Positions 50,722 through 60,789 are shown, counted from the first letter of the stretch. The stretch is 64,000 bases of DNA from Chryseobacterium indologenes (GCF_018362995.1 NZ_CP074372.1:4712001-4776000); one strand, 5' to 3'. The notes: generated from the letters alone by a model not told the origin. Program-made: numbers and translations.

Positions 50722-50885
50722 GTAAAATTACTATGTCAAAATTAATGATATTTATTGTTCTGGAAAAGTTTTTAACATAGTATAACATTGATTTAATCTA
50801 ATGTTTTCATGGACTTTGGACCGTATAAAACTGAATGATGACAACACTTGGATAGTCTTTCTGTATTTCATGAAAATTTCCAATA

Positions 50886-50922
50886 AAAAAACTCTTGAAC
50901 GACCAAGGTTCAGGAGTTTTTT
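50886..50922 (-). terminator. Rho-independent terminator of the cytochrome c peroxidase transcript
   Basis: On the reverse strand the hairpin formed by 50889-50900 and 50908-50919 (one G-U) is followed by seven T. Confidence 0.8.
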
Positions 50923-50950
50923 GATCAGTTGCTATTTTGTTTTCTATGGT

Positions 50951-52765
50951 TTATTGATCATCCAAAGCTTTCATAAATTCAATAATATCATCTATTTCCT
51001 TGTCCGTAAGCTGTAAAGGAGTATCAGACAGTGTTTGATTGTCTACTTTAAATCCAAAAGCTTTTCCACCGCCTTTGTTGTAAAAATTCATTATTTCTTT
51101 CAATGTTCTGTAACCTCCGTTGTGCATATAAGGAGCTGTTTTATTGATGTTTCTGAGGGTAGGCGTTTTAAAGGAATGCTGTAATGAAGGTACAGTTTCA
51201 TGAAACTTTCCTCTTCCCGGATCATTGTCAAAGGTTTTATTTTCACCATTGACTGCCGTTCCTAAAACTTCCTGTTCAGTTTTCTTGAAATTGGGAGGAA
51301 TTGTACCATTGAATAAAGGAACAAAATGACATATTGCACATTGAGCTTTTCCAACAAAAAGATTGAACCCTCGCTTTTGGTTTTCTGTCATTGCTGACTT
51401 ATTTCCCCTCATATAATCATCAAAAGCAGAATTGAATTTTGACAAAGAACGGATATAACTCGCGAGTACATTCTGAAGCTGCCAAATCTCTGTTTTTTGA
51501 GAATGGTAAATCTTTTTAAATGCCGCCTGATAGTTTTTATCCTGATTGATTTTCGCGAGAATGACATTCAGATCTCCATGCATTTCTTCTTTATTGGAGA
51601 TCACATCCGAACTCTGTCCTTCCAGGTCATCTTTTCTCATATCCCAGAACTGGCCGTGTTGATAGCCTGCATAGTTGAGAGAAGGAGCATTTCTTGCAAG
51701 CTCCGAATTTTCCAGTGACATAGATCTGGCAAGCCCGTCAGTAAATGCTTTCTCAGGAATATGACAGGTAGCACAGCTTCGGTTATTGTTGTTGGAAAGG
51801 ATTTTATCATTAAAAAGCTGGTGCCCGAGCGAAGCCTTTTCTTCAGAGAATGCATATTCTTTTCCCGGAGTGAAAGCATTAGGATTGAAAGCATTTTTAG
51901 CAAAGAATGTAGCCGCATTTTTGTTTAGAGCTGTTGTTACCTCAACATCCGGGATTTTCTCCTGGTTTTTAAAATCCAGCATCAGAGTGGTGATCTTGTT
52001 CAAATGATCAGGGATAAAACTGGCGTAGTCAAAAGTATTTTTGTCTGTGTTTCTTTTCAGGATTTCAATGGCTGAATTGATTTCTTTAATGATACTTTTT
52101 AAAGCTTTGTCTTTCGAACGTTCAGTGGAAATTTGTTCCAGTGTCTCTTTGATCCCTTCCAGCGAAGAAGGCATTTCCTGTAAAAATATTCCGGAAACCG
52201 GAGTATCAAACCCTGCAATTCCCAAACTTGAAATTCTGAAAGCTTCCTGCCTTAATGCATCAAAAACCTGGTCTTTACTGATGGTAATAACCTGAAAGTT
52301 GGTGGCTATGGTATTGCTTTTATTGATGAGCTTATTGAGCATTCTGATCACCTCATCTTTATTTCCTTTATCATAGGGATAAAACATTTCTTCCAGAACC
52401 TGCAGTCCTTCGGGTTCTATTTCTGTATGCTCATCCATTTCTATTTCAGGAAGGGCAGGACCATTGATAAACCTAGCAGAGTGAGGAAGGAAGTATTCTA
52501 CAGCCCATTCCATTTTTTTGTAGGTTTTTCTGATATCCTGGAATTTTTCCTGAAGAAGTTTTTCGTCAGAATTTTTGGAAACAAGGGCTTTCAGTTCATT
52601 GATCTGTTTTTCAAAATCAGTATTGGTTTTGATAATCCTGTTTTTTACAGAACCAAGATCTTCATATACGGGCTGCTGCTTATCATTTTTACAATAATAG
52701 AGCGTAAAAAGTGCTGCTGCACAGTATAAGAAAAGAAGTATCGGGTATTTTGAAAGTTTACTCAT
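50951..52765 (-). CDS. Di-haem cytochrome c peroxidase (MauG/CcpA-like) with N-terminal extension
   Basis: The 604-residue product has a hydrophobic N-terminus ending LYYC (Cys25, possible lipoprotein), a helical region of about 270 residues before the catalytic part, and two haem-binding motifs, CATCH at 331-335 and CAICH at 476-480. The phrases HIPEKAFTDGLARS and TPTLRNINKTAPYMHNGGYRTLKEI are typical of the family, which reduces hydrogen peroxide in the periplasm. Classical CcpA is about 340 residues, so the N-terminal half is an added domain. It lies 65 bp downstream of a PhoX-like gene. Confidence 0.85.
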   Translation of the reverse strand: MSKLSKYPILLFLYCAAALFTLYYCKNDKQQPVYEDLGSVKNRIIKTNTDFEKQINELKALVSKNSDEKLLQEKFQDIRKTYKKMEWAVEYFLPHSARFINGPALPEIEMDEHTEIEPEGLQVLEEMFYPYDKGNKDEVIRMLNKLINKSNTIATNFQVITISKDQVFDALRQEAFRISSLGIAGFDTPVSGIFLQEMPSSLEGIKETLEQISTERSKDKALKSIIKEINSAIEILKRNTDKNTFDYASFIPDHLNKITTLMLDFKNQEKIPDVEVTTALNKNAATFFAKNAFNPNAFTPGKEYAFSEEKASLGHQLFNDKILSNNNNRSCATCHIPEKAFTDGLARSMSLENSELARNAPSLNYAGYQHGQFWDMRKDDLEGQSSDVISNKEEMHGDLNVILAKINQDKNYQAAFKKIYHSQKTEIWQLQNVLASYIRSLSKFNSAFDDYMRGNKSAMTENQKRGFNLFVGKAQCAICHFVPLFNGTIPPNFKKTEQEVLGTAVNGENKTFDNDPGRGKFHETVPSLQHSFKTPTLRNINKTAPYMHNGGYRTLKEIMNFYNKGGGKAFGFKVDNQTLSDTPLQLTDKEIDDIIEFMKALDDQ

Positions 52766-52830
52766 AAGTATGAAAAAGTATCAACAGAAATGTTCTATTG
52801 ATACTTTAATTTGATATGAAGGAATTAAAA

Positions 52831-54309
52831 CTATTTTTCTACGTTTCTGATGATGACGATCTGTCCACCTTCTTTATTGGTGTTGATTCCGGAACCGTCA
52901 GGATTTTTAAATTTATCCAGCTGCCATGTGTGTGAGTGGATATTCACTGAGAATGTATTTGGAATTCCGATGATGTCAGAAATATCAACCATTGCTCCGA
53001 ATTCCCATGAACCGAATTTCTGCAGATCTCCGGATTGGTTGTAAGCAGTCTGCCATGCAGTATCATTTCTGTTGTGCTTCATGTTCAACCATGGTTTGTA
53101 TTGTTTTGTAGCGATATTCAGCTGCCAGATATAAGAATCGTGGTTGGCATTTTTGTAATAAGAATCTCCGTCTTCCTGAATGTATACAAAGTTTTCAGTA
53201 ACACATAAGTTGTCAGGATTGATAAGATTATTTCCAGGATTGGAATCTCCTTCAGCAACCACTTCCAGCTTTCCTGTCAGCATATTATTGGAGTTCAGAA
53301 CAAGCTTATAAACTCTTCCCCACATTGTTAATCCCGCTTTCGGATTTACACCGTCAGAAGATTCTCCTGTAGCGGTAAAGTAAATTTCTCTTCCTTTTCC
53401 TGCTCCTTTTCTGTAATCTACATCTTCCACTCTTGAAAAACGGATGGCATTATTATCAATGTTTTTCTGGTTGATCTGGGCACCTGTAAGATTTTTGGCA
53501 TTAGGAATTTCAACGAATTCTACATCGTAGCTGCTTCCTTTTGTCATATCCGTTTCAGTGTAGTTGCTGTTGGTTCTCTTTAAAGAATATAACTTTCCGT
53601 TATCAAGATCTCCCTGCGTATCGGCAACATACATAATCAGCTGTCCTGCAGACTGGTGAGAAGAAGAATAAGACTGATCTTCACCAATAATGATATAAGT
53701 TTTTCCGTTAGAAATATCTTTAGGAAGCGGAACTGCGTTTTCCATAGAAGCTTTTCCCAAAGCTGGTTTTACTCTTGTTTTATCAGTTGCCTGAGAGGTC
53801 GGAGCCAAAGGATTTAAAGCGTGAACCATACTTTCTTCACCTGATTCACCTGCAGTAAGGAACGCACTGAAACCGTGAATTTCTGGAGTTGCCAGTGTTG
53901 CAGAACACAATCTCGTCATTCCTCCGGTTCCGTTTAAGATATATTCTCCTTTTACAGGTTTAAACGTTTTATCTAAATATACTCTGGATACAGATTGTTT
54001 GATCTCATGATTGGTAATCATCAGATAACCGTCAGAATTAGGATCTTTCATGATTCCCATACCGTCCGGCTGGCCTCCGAAAACGAAATCGGGAGAACCT
54101 GAAAGAACATCAGAGCTGGAAATAAGGGTGGTAATATTTAAATTTTCAAAACCAGGCATCCCAAAGACGAAAGCGGGTTCTTTAGAGAAATTTTCAAGTT
54201 TGATTTTGTCATTGACAGGAGTGTTTCCGTCCCCGTTATTGTCATCGTTGCAGCCTTGAAATACAAGGGAAGCAAAGAGTAGGGCTCCGATAGTTTTGTT
54301 AATTTTCAT
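52831..54309 (-). CDS. PhoX-like (DUF839-related) lipoprotein
   Basis: The 492-residue product has a lipoprotein signal (TIGALLFASLVFQGC, Cys near residue 20). The body shows beta-propeller features of the PhoX/DUF839 family: YLMITNHEIKQ, GTGGMTRLCSATL, SRVEDVDYRKGAGKGREIYFTATGE, NPDNLCVTENFVYIQEDGDSYYKN. PhoX enzymes are calcium-dependent phosphatases in the envelope; activity here is inferred from similarity only. It is upstream of, and may be co-transcribed with, the cytochrome c peroxidase gene. Confidence 0.75.
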   Translation of the reverse strand: MKINKTIGALLFASLVFQGCNDDNNGDGNTPVNDKIKLENFSKEPAFVFGMPGFENLNITTLISSSDVLSGSPDFVFGGQPDGMGIMKDPNSDGYLMITNHEIKQSVSRVYLDKTFKPVKGEYILNGTGGMTRLCSATLATPEIHGFSAFLTAGESGEESMVHALNPLAPTSQATDKTRVKPALGKASMENAVPLPKDISNGKTYIIIGEDQSYSSSHQSAGQLIMYVADTQGDLDNGKLYSLKRTNSNYTETDMTKGSSYDVEFVEIPNAKNLTGAQINQKNIDNNAIRFSRVEDVDYRKGAGKGREIYFTATGESSDGVNPKAGLTMWGRVYKLVLNSNNMLTGKLEVVAEGDSNPGNNLINPDNLCVTENFVYIQEDGDSYYKNANHDSYIWQLNIATKQYKPWLNMKHNRNDTAWQTAYNQSGDLQKFGSWEFGAMVDISDIIGIPNTFSVNIHSHTWQLDKFKNPDGSGINTNKEGGQIVIIRNVEK

Positions 54310-54629
54310 AAATACGTTTTTTGAATTTCGATTATGGCAAAACTAAAGTTCTGGTATTAACTAAGTTTTAAGAAGACAAAACAAATAGTTTAAGATTAGA
54401 TGATGATTTGTTAAGATAAGGTCAATAATTAGAACGGATATAAATAAAGAAGTTTTGAATGAAAATGGTAGTAACAAAGGGTGATATTTTATCATATAGG
54501 GTAAGTGAAAATTTCTATACACTTACTTTTTTCGTTCACAAATCCGTTACATTCCATGATGAAATAATGGTGATTTATGCTAAAAACAATGCTTTTACAA
54601 ACCTTTATTAAATAAAAAATAATGATTCA
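54310..54629. other. Gene-poor stretch upstream of the PhoX-like gene
   Basis: The interval holds a hairpin GTAAGTG-N12-CACTTAC (54501-54526) followed by TTTTTT on the plus strand, and a weak 50-codon ORF (54459-54611) that I do not call a gene. The left part is the promoter region of the PhoX-like gene. Confidence 0.4.
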
Positions 54630-54666
54630 AACAAAAACAGGCTGTCTCAAAATGAAACAGCCTGTT
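54630..54666 (-). terminator. Rho-independent terminator of alaS
   Basis: AACAGGCTGT (54636-54645) pairs with ACAGCCTGTT (54657-54666), with a T tract on the reverse strand. Confidence 0.85.
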
Positions 54667-54692
54667 CTGATATTTATAATAGGTATCCTATT

Positions 54693-57296
54693 TTAGATAT
54701 TCAATGCTTTTTGGTAAGCATTTTCTAATCCTTCAAGGTTTTTACCACCTGCTGTTGCAAAACCTGGGTTTCCACCACCACCGCCTTGGATTTCTTTAGC
54801 AAGATCCTTTACGATAGCGCCAGCCTGATAATCGGCAGCCAGATCATCAGAAACACCAACAGTAATCATTGGTTTTCCGTCTGCATCAGAAAGAATGATT
54901 GTCACTGAAGTTGGGATTTCTCTCTTCAGCTGGAATACGATGTCTTTTACAGAACCTGCATCCAAGGAAGTTTTCTTCACAAGAAGCTGCTTGTTGCCTT
55001 TCTGCTCATAAGCATTTTTCCATTCTCCGATTTCTCCTTTTGCTTTTTCCTTTTTAAGGGCATCTACTTCAGCTTTCAATGACGTATTTTCTTCGATCAG
55101 TTTCTCGATAGATCTTACGACATCTTTAGACTTCAATAATTGAGAAAGTTCGATGATCTGTTTTTCAAGATTGTTGAAATACTCTTCAGATTTATCTCCT
55201 GAAATCGCTTCAATCCTTCTGATTCCCGCAGCAGCAGAACCTTCAGAAGTGATTTTGAAATGACCGATTTCGCTGGTGTTTTTTACGTGAGTTCCTCCGC
55301 AAAGTTCTTTTGAACTTCCAAACTGAATCATTCTCACACTGTCACCATATTTTTCACCAAATAAAGCCATTGCCCCTTTCTCCAGAGCTTCCTGAATCGG
55401 AATGTTTCTGAATTCCTGTAAAGCAATACTTTCTTTGATCTTTTTATTTACTTTTTCTTCAATTAATGCCAGTTCTTCCTCCGTCATTTTGTTGAAATGA
55501 GAGAAGTCGAAACGAAGATAATCAGGACCTACATAAGAACCTTTCTGCTCTACGTGAGTACCTAAAACCTCTCTTAAAGCTTCATGCAGAAGGTGAGTCA
55601 CAGAGTGATTAGCCTGAGAATTTTTTCTCTCGGAAGCATTTACTTTAGCATAGAAAACAGCACCTGCATCTTTTGGAAGACCATTGATTAACGAAATAAT
55701 CAATCCGTTTTCTTTTTTCGTCTCCAGTACTTCAAAACTTTCAACAGCATTTTCCAGAACCCCTTTATCTCCCACTTGTCCACCTCCTTCAGGATAGAAA
55801 GGAGAACTGCTTAATACCACCTGGTAAAATTCTCCGTCTTTGTTTTCTACTTTTCTGTATCTTGTAATATAGGTTTCAGATTCAATCTGGTCGTAGCCTA
55901 CAAATGTTTCAGGCTTTGATTCAAGATTTACCCAGTCATATACTTTCTGAGCAGAATCTGCTTTTGAACGAAGCTTCTGTTTTTCCATTTCAGCTTTGAA
56001 TCCTTTTACATCAATAGTTAACCCTTTTTCTTCAGCAATAATTCTTGTTAAATCGTCAGGGAAACCGTAAGTATCATACAGCTCAAAAACTTCTTCGCTT
56101 GGCAATACTTTCAGATTATCTGCAATCGTCTGCTGGATCAGTTTTTCAACTCTGATCAGACCGTTTTCAATTGTTTTTAAGAATGAATCTTCTTCACTTT
56201 TGATAACTTCAGCAACCAGTTTTCCTTGTTTTTCAAGTTCCGGGAAGAAAGGTCCCATCTGCTCCTGCAGAACAGCAACCAGTTTGTAAAGGAAAGGTTC
56301 TTTCATATCCAGGAATCGGTAAGAATAAGAAATTCCTCTTCTTAAAATTCTTCTGATTACATAACCGGCACCTCCGTTGGAAGGTAGCTGCCCATCTGCA
56401 ATCGCAAAAGAAACCGCTCTGATGTGGTCTACCACAACACGGATGGAAATATCTTTTTCGTCTTCTAAGATTCCGGTATATTTCTTACCTGAAAGTTCTT
56501 CAACCTTAGCAATAAGTGGAGTGAAAACATCGGTATCATAGTTGGAAGACTTCCCTTGAAGCGCCATACAAAGACGTTCAAAGCCCATTCCCGTATCCAC
56601 ATGCTGAGCAGGAAGCTTCTCTAACGATTTATCTGCTTTTCTGTTGAATTCCATGAAAACCAGGTTCCATACTTCTACAACCTGGGGATGGTCATTATTT
56701 ACCAGTTCAAGCCCTGAAACTTTAGCTTTTTCTTCCGGTGTTCTCAAGTCAACATGGATTTCTGAACACGGTCCGCATGGTCCGCTTTCACCCATTTCCC
56801 AGAAGTTATCTTTTTTATTTCCGTTGATAATTCTGTCTTCTGAAATGTGAGATTTCCAGAAATCATAAGCATCCTGATCTCTTTCCAGATTTTCAGAAGC
56901 ATCACCTTCAAAAATCGTTACATATAAATTTTCTTTTGGAATTCCGTATACTTCAGTCAGTAATTCCCAGGCAAAAGCAATAGCCTCTTTTTTGAAGTAA
57001 TCCCCGAAAGACCAGTTTCCTAACATTTCAAACATGGTGTGGTGATAAGTATCTCTACCTACATCATCCAGGTCATTGTGCTTCCCAGAAACTCTCAGAC
57101 ACTTTTGTGTATCGGCAATTCTAGGGGCGGTAGGCGTTTTGTAGCCAAGGAAGAAATCCTTGAACTGCGTCATTCCTGAGTTGGAAAACATAAGGGTAGG
57201 GTCATCTTTCAGCACAATAGGAGCTGAAGGAACAATAAGGTGCCCCTTACTTTTAAAATAATCTAAAAATTTTTGACGTATCTCTTGTGATGTCAT
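54693..57296 (-). CDS. alaS: Alanyl-tRNA synthetase
   Basis: The 867-residue enzyme charges tRNA-Ala and edits mischarged Ser/Gly. The class II catalytic domain opens with IRQKFLDYFKSKGHLIVPSAPI, includes NSGMTQFKDFFLGYK, HTMFEMLGNWSFGDYFKKEAI and GMGFERL; the editing domain has NHSVTHLLHEALREVLG and the zinc motif ELCGGTHVKNT; the C-Ala domain ends in GGGGNPGFATAGG. Length matches family norms. Monocistronic, with a -7 box TAAATTTG on the reverse strand at 57341-57348. Confidence 0.97.
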   Translation of the reverse strand: MTSQEIRQKFLDYFKSKGHLIVPSAPIVLKDDPTLMFSNSGMTQFKDFFLGYKTPTAPRIADTQKCLRVSGKHNDLDDVGRDTYHHTMFEMLGNWSFGDYFKKEAIAFAWELLTEVYGIPKENLYVTIFEGDASENLERDQDAYDFWKSHISEDRIINGNKKDNFWEMGESGPCGPCSEIHVDLRTPEEKAKVSGLELVNNDHPQVVEVWNLVFMEFNRKADKSLEKLPAQHVDTGMGFERLCMALQGKSSNYDTDVFTPLIAKVEELSGKKYTGILEDEKDISIRVVVDHIRAVSFAIADGQLPSNGGAGYVIRRILRRGISYSYRFLDMKEPFLYKLVAVLQEQMGPFFPELEKQGKLVAEVIKSEEDSFLKTIENGLIRVEKLIQQTIADNLKVLPSEEVFELYDTYGFPDDLTRIIAEEKGLTIDVKGFKAEMEKQKLRSKADSAQKVYDWVNLESKPETFVGYDQIESETYITRYRKVENKDGEFYQVVLSSSPFYPEGGGQVGDKGVLENAVESFEVLETKKENGLIISLINGLPKDAGAVFYAKVNASERKNSQANHSVTHLLHEALREVLGTHVEQKGSYVGPDYLRFDFSHFNKMTEEELALIEEKVNKKIKESIALQEFRNIPIQEALEKGAMALFGEKYGDSVRMIQFGSSKELCGGTHVKNTSEIGHFKITSEGSAAAGIRRIEAISGDKSEEYFNNLEKQIIELSQLLKSKDVVRSIEKLIEENTSLKAEVDALKKEKAKGEIGEWKNAYEQKGNKQLLVKKTSLDAGSVKDIVFQLKREIPTSVTIILSDADGKPMITVGVSDDLAADYQAGAIVKDLAKEIQGGGGGNPGFATAGGKNLEGLENAYQKALNI

Positions 57297-57340
57297 AGTA
57301 TTGCTTTTGCTTTTTTAAATATCAAATTTTTGATAAGATG

Positions 57341-57348
57341 CAAATTTA
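57341..57348 (-). promoter_or_regulatory. -7 box for alaS
   Basis: TAAATTTG on the reverse strand matches TAnnTTTG, 44 bases upstream of the alaS start. Confidence 0.45.
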
Positions 57349-57465
57349 AGATTTTTAAGCGATTTGTAATAATTTTATGCTATGTTTTGAATGGTGCCGG
57401 ATTTTGATGATGAATGCTCCTGACCAAGGTTTATAAAGCCTGAAACCAATGATCATTATTTAATT

Positions 57466-57496
57466 TTGCAATTTCCCACTTAACTTACTACCTTCG
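57466..57496 (+). promoter_or_regulatory. Promoter of the sigma factor/Msr operon
   Basis: TTG (57466-57468), a 20-base spacer and TACCTTCG (57489-57496; one mismatch to TAnnTTTG) lie 33 bases upstream of the ATG. Dependence on the operon's own sigma factor is possible but not shown. Confidence 0.45.
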
Positions 57497-57529
57497 TCAC
57501 CATCTGATTAAGATAAAATATCCTTTTCT

Positions 57530-58084
57530 ATGACGAAAAATGAAATTCTGAAAAGCTGGATAGAACAGTATTCAGGACCTCTCCTGAAGAAAGCACTGTA
57601 TCTGCTTTCGAATAAAGAAGATGCTCAGGACGTTGTTCAGGAGGTTTTTCTCGCTGCCTACTCAGGATATGATTCTTTCGAAACGAAAAGCCAGCCTCTC
57701 ACCTGGCTGATGGCTATTCTGAATAGAAAAATTGCAGATTTTTACCGGAAAAAATATAAATCAGAACCGAATATCAGACTTGATCATTTCTTTGATGAAA
57801 CAGGATCGTGGAAAAATAATGATGTTTTAAATGACTGGAATGTATCTGGGGAAGGTGATGAACTTTTAGACAACGGAGATTTTAATAAAACATTAGAGGA
57901 ATGCATCGAGGAACTGCCTTCCAAGTGGAAGATTCTGTTGAAAATGTACTATATTGAAGAAAAAAAAGCACCGGAAGTAAGTCAGGAATTGAATGTTTCT
58001 ACGACTAATCTTTGGAAGATTTTGCAAAGAAGCCGTATGCAGCTCAGAGAATGTCTGGAGTTTAACTGGTTTTCAAGATCGTAA
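57530..58084 (+). CDS. ECF-type sigma-70 family RNA polymerase sigma factor
   Basis: The 184-residue protein has region 2 (about 10-75; LSNKEDAQDVVQEVFLAAYSGYDSF, LTWLMAILNRKIADFYRKK) and region 4 (about 125-175; LEECIEELPSKWKILLKMYYIEEKKAPEVSQELNVSTTNLWKILQRSR), separated by a non-conserved acidic linker, the ECF layout without region 3. It should direct polymerase to a small regulon. It is followed 5 bp later by a ZAS-like anti-sigma gene and stress genes, so it probably responds to oxidants or chlorine species. Confidence 0.85.
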   Translation: MTKNEILKSWIEQYSGPLLKKALYLLSNKEDAQDVVQEVFLAAYSGYDSFETKSQPLTWLMAILNRKIADFYRKKYKSEPNIRLDHFFDETGSWKNNDVLNDWNVSGEGDELLDNGDFNKTLEECIEELPSKWKILLKMYYIEEKKAPEVSQELNVSTTNLWKILQRSRMQLRECLEFNWFSRS

Positions 58085-58089
58085 GTAAA

Positions 58090-58359
58090 ATGATAAAAGA
58101 AATACTACATAAATTATTTTTACCATGCAGTGAAGCCACTTTACTGATGGAAAAAAGAAATGCCCAATCCATTTCTGCCAAAGAAAACAGGATGCTGAGC
58201 ATGCACCTGATGATCTGTAAATGGTGCAGAATGTACAATGAAAAGCTGGCACTTTTGGATAAAGCTTTTAAAAAAACTTTTTCTGAAAAAGAAACTGAAA
58301 TAAATGAGTCTGAAATTCAGGATTTTAAAAATAAAATGATCGATAAATTGAATTTCTAG
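58090..58359 (+). CDS. Putative ZAS-type zinc-binding anti-sigma factor
   Basis: This 89-residue protein has the motif HLMICKWC, with H39, C43 and C46 in the order HxxxCxxC that defines the ZAS anti-sigma fold; C13 (LPCSEA) may complete the site. There is no transmembrane helix, so it would be a soluble, redox-sensing form like RsrA. The gene starts 5 bp after the sigma factor stop, the usual arrangement. The assignment rests on this motif and on position. Confidence 0.7.
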   Translation: MIKEILHKLFLPCSEATLLMEKRNAQSISAKENRMLSMHLMICKWCRMYNEKLALLDKAFKKTFSEKETEINESEIQDFKNKMIDKLNF

Positions 58360-58439
58360 GAAAAATTCTGTCAGGATTTTAAAAAGGCTCCGACTATACT
58401 ATTGAAAACAATAAAGTATTCAATTAAAATCTTAAAAAC

Positions 58440-58883
58440 ATGGTCGGAACAGTACAGAAATCTAAAAATCAATTCACCCAAACCGGGTATTATATCTCCC
58501 TTTTCGGAGCAGCTCTTATTTTGCTGTGGATCGGTATCTTCAAATTTACGCCTACAGAAGCAGCCGCAATAAAACCTTTGGTAGAAAACCATTTCTTAAC
58601 CTTTTTCGTATATAAGATTATGAGCGTTCAGGCAGTGTCAAATCTTATCGGAACGATAGAAATTATCATTGCATTACTCCTGATATTTAGTGCGAAATTT
58701 GCTGTACTGAAGAAGTATGCAGGAATAGGAATGGTGGTCACTTTTCTGGTAACATTAAGCTACTTGTTTACAACACCGGGAATGTGGAAAGTGGTGGACG
58801 GAGTGCCTGTGACAGATTTCTTTATTGTAAAGGACCTGATGCTCTTAGGATTTGGATTGATGCTCGTTCAAAATAATAAGTAA
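58440..58883 (+). CDS. DUF417 (YkgB/RclC-like) membrane protein
   Basis: The 147-residue protein has four transmembrane helices and the DUF417 phrases [24 protein letters not shown] and YLFTTPGMW. RclC, the E. coli member of this family, is part of the reactive chlorine response. Here it sits between a sigma/anti-sigma pair and msrAB. The msrAB ATG overlaps its stop (TAATG at 58881-58885), so the two are coupled. Confidence 0.82.
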   Translation: MVGTVQKSKNQFTQTGYYISLFGAALILLWIGIFKFTPTEAAAIKPLVENHFLTFFVYKIMSVQAVSNLIGTIEIIIALLLIFSAKFAVLKKYAGIGMVVTFLVTLSYLFTTPGMWKVVDGVPVTDFFIVKDLMLLGFGLMLVQNNK

Positions 58884-60001
58884 TGAATAAAAAAAAGGTA
58901 AATATGAAAAATATACTAATTGTACTCGGAATTGTTCTGGGTATAGCAGTATTTGCTGCGGGATCGGGGCTTTTCAAGAAAACGAAGCCCAATGTAGTGG
59001 AAATAAAAAAAGAAAATGAGAAAATTATGGATAACAAAAACGTTAGAGAGATTTATTTTGCAGGGGGATGTTTCTGGGGAACAGAGCATTTTTTTCAACA
59101 GATTCGTGGAGTTGTAGGAACAGATGTAGGCTATGCCAACGGGAATACTCAAAATCCTACCTATGAAGAAGTAGTAAGCCATACAACAGGTTTTGTTGAA
59201 ACAGTGAAAGTGAAGTATGATCCCGAGCAGGTAGATCTGAAACTGTTAATTGACCTTTACTTTAAAACCATTGATCCTACCAGCAAAGATCAGCAGGGAA
59301 ATGACAGAGGAAACCAGTACAGAACAGGAATCTATTTCACCAACAAAACAGATGAAGCCATTGTAAAAGAAGAAGTTCAGAAACTGGCAAAAAACTATAA
59401 TAAGCCTTTATTGGTAGAAACTATTCCATTGAAAAACTTCTACAGAGCAGAAGATTACCATCAGGATTATCTGGATAAAAATCCGGGAGGCTACTGCCAT
59501 ATTGAACCGGGACTTTTTGAAATGGCAAAAAAAGCCAATCCGCTTCCAAAGCCAGGCTATCAAAAACAGGATAAAAAAGTTTTAAAAGAAAAACTGACTG
59601 CAGAACAGTATAATGTTACTCAGGAAAACGGAACAGAAAGACCTTTTCAGAATGAATACTGGAATGAAACCCGCGAAGGAATTTATGTAGATATTACCAC
59701 AGGAGAACCTTTGTTTATCTCTACAGATAAATTTGAATCCGGTTGTGGATGGCCAAGTTTCTCAAAACCGATTACAAAGGCTTTGATTGATGAAAAAATG
59801 GACCGTACCCACGGAATGACCAGAGTAGAGGTAAGAAGTAAAACCGGTGATGCTCACTTAGGACACGTTTTCACAGATGGTCCTACAGATAAAGGAGGAC
59901 TTAGATACTGTATCAACAGTGCTTCGCTGAAATTTATTCCAAAAGCTGAAATGGAAACAAAAGGATACGGAAAATATCTTCCGTTGTTAGATAAAAAGTA
60001 A
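58883..60001 (+). CDS. msrAB: Membrane-anchored bifunctional methionine sulfoxide reductase MsrAB
   Basis: The 372-residue protein has an N-terminal hydrophobic helix (about 10-28, [17 protein letters not shown]), then MsrA (about 55-205; C63 in [38 protein letters not shown]) and MsrB (about 218-365; [46 protein letters not shown]). It reduces both S- and R-methionine sulfoxide, here probably in the periplasm. A second in-frame ATG lies at 58904. It is the last gene of the sigma-factor operon, with a terminator after it. Confidence 0.93.
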   Translation: MNKKKVNMKNILIVLGIVLGIAVFAAGSGLFKKTKPNVVEIKKENEKIMDNKNVREIYFAGGCFWGTEHFFQQIRGVVGTDVGYANGNTQNPTYEEVVSHTTGFVETVKVKYDPEQVDLKLLIDLYFKTIDPTSKDQQGNDRGNQYRTGIYFTNKTDEAIVKEEVQKLAKNYNKPLLVETIPLKNFYRAEDYHQDYLDKNPGGYCHIEPGLFEMAKKANPLPKPGYQKQDKKVLKEKLTAEQYNVTQENGTERPFQNEYWNETREGIYVDITTGEPLFISTDKFESGCGWPSFSKPITKALIDEKMDRTHGMTRVEVRSKTGDAHLGHVFTDGPTDKGGLRYCINSASLKFIPKAEMETKGYGKYLPLLDKK

Positions 60002-60006
60002 TGTGA

Positions 60007-60034
60007 AAGGAAGGCTGCCATTTGGCAGCCTTTT
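60007..60034 (+). terminator. Rho-independent terminator after msrAB
   Basis: AAGGCTGCCA pairs with TGGCAGCCTT, followed by T residues; the hairpin could also serve the convergent gene. Confidence 0.85.
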
Positions 60035-60669
60035 TATTTTGAATTAATGATAAGTTGAAATCTTTCTTTGATGCTTAACATGGAGATATTTAAGAGAAAT
60101 AAGAATCCGAAGATCAGGTAGAATGATTGTTCCGGGAGCTTTTCTGCCAGGTCATCAATATCCATAAAATTGATTTGCTTTTTTTTCACATCATCAAAGT
60201 ACACTGTACATCCATCTCCATGATAACTTCTTTCAATTTTGTTAGGATCTTTATAAAAATGAACGGCAAAAAAATGGCCTGTTTTTTCCATGTCAACGCC
60301 GTATGTATCCTGCTTGGAAATGGTCATAGCATCAATTAGAGCTATAAAATCCTGATAACTGTTTTCATCGTTGATTACAAATTCAATTCCTGACTCTTTT
60401 TTATTTCTGGCTTGGAGTTCTTTAAGTTGAGAAACATAGAATTTCTGATTTTGAAGAGCTGTATTAGGCTTTACAACAATCTTTTTATAATTCCAATTTC
60501 TATAAGGCTCAAAAGTATTGTCAAAAGCTCTATTGGGCCTGACTTTCGCAGGAAGCCCAAGATCCATTACCGTATATGGAGGATGAACCCTCTGATTTCC
60601 ATAATACCAAAACAGAACGGGAATCAGTATGGCACTGATTAATCCAGGTACGTAGAATATTTTTTTCAT
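60034..60669 (-). CDS. Membrane-anchored hypothetical protein
   Basis: The 211-residue product has an N-terminal helix (FYVPGLISAILIPVLFWYYG) and a C-terminal helix (SFYLIFGFLFLLNISMLSI), with a soluble middle. The phrase YQDFIALIDAMTISKQDTYGVD weakly resembles ExbD-type periplasmic domains, but ExbB is not nearby. The start at 60669 was chosen because residues before it (66 bases) are not preceded by a signal-like segment. Its job is unknown. Confidence 0.55.
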   Translation of the reverse strand: MKKIFYVPGLISAILIPVLFWYYGNQRVHPPYTVMDLGLPAKVRPNRAFDNTFEPYRNWNYKKIVVKPNTALQNQKFYVSQLKELQARNKKESGIEFVINDENSYQDFIALIDAMTISKQDTYGVDMEKTGHFFAVHFYKDPNKIERSYHGDGCTVYFDDVKKKQINFMDIDDLAEKLPEQSFYLIFGFLFLLNISMLSIKERFQLIINSK

Positions 60670-60789
60670 GGTTAGTTTTTTAGCGAAACCTAATGAAAAT
60701 TTTAAGCCAAAAAAAAGTGATCCGAAACGAACCACTTTAATTTTTTTGAATCTTTAAATCATTCAATCTTTAATTCTAATCATTGAAAC

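Noticed and set aside
50801..51016. 71-codon plus-strand ORF across the cytochrome c peroxidase terminator
   Set aside because: It overlaps the terminator and the end of the peroxidase gene on the other strand and has no coding signature.
54459..54611. 50-codon ORF on the plus strand upstream of alaS terminator
   Set aside because: No promoter of the usual form, no similarity, and it contains a hairpin with a T tract; kept only as part of the gap description.
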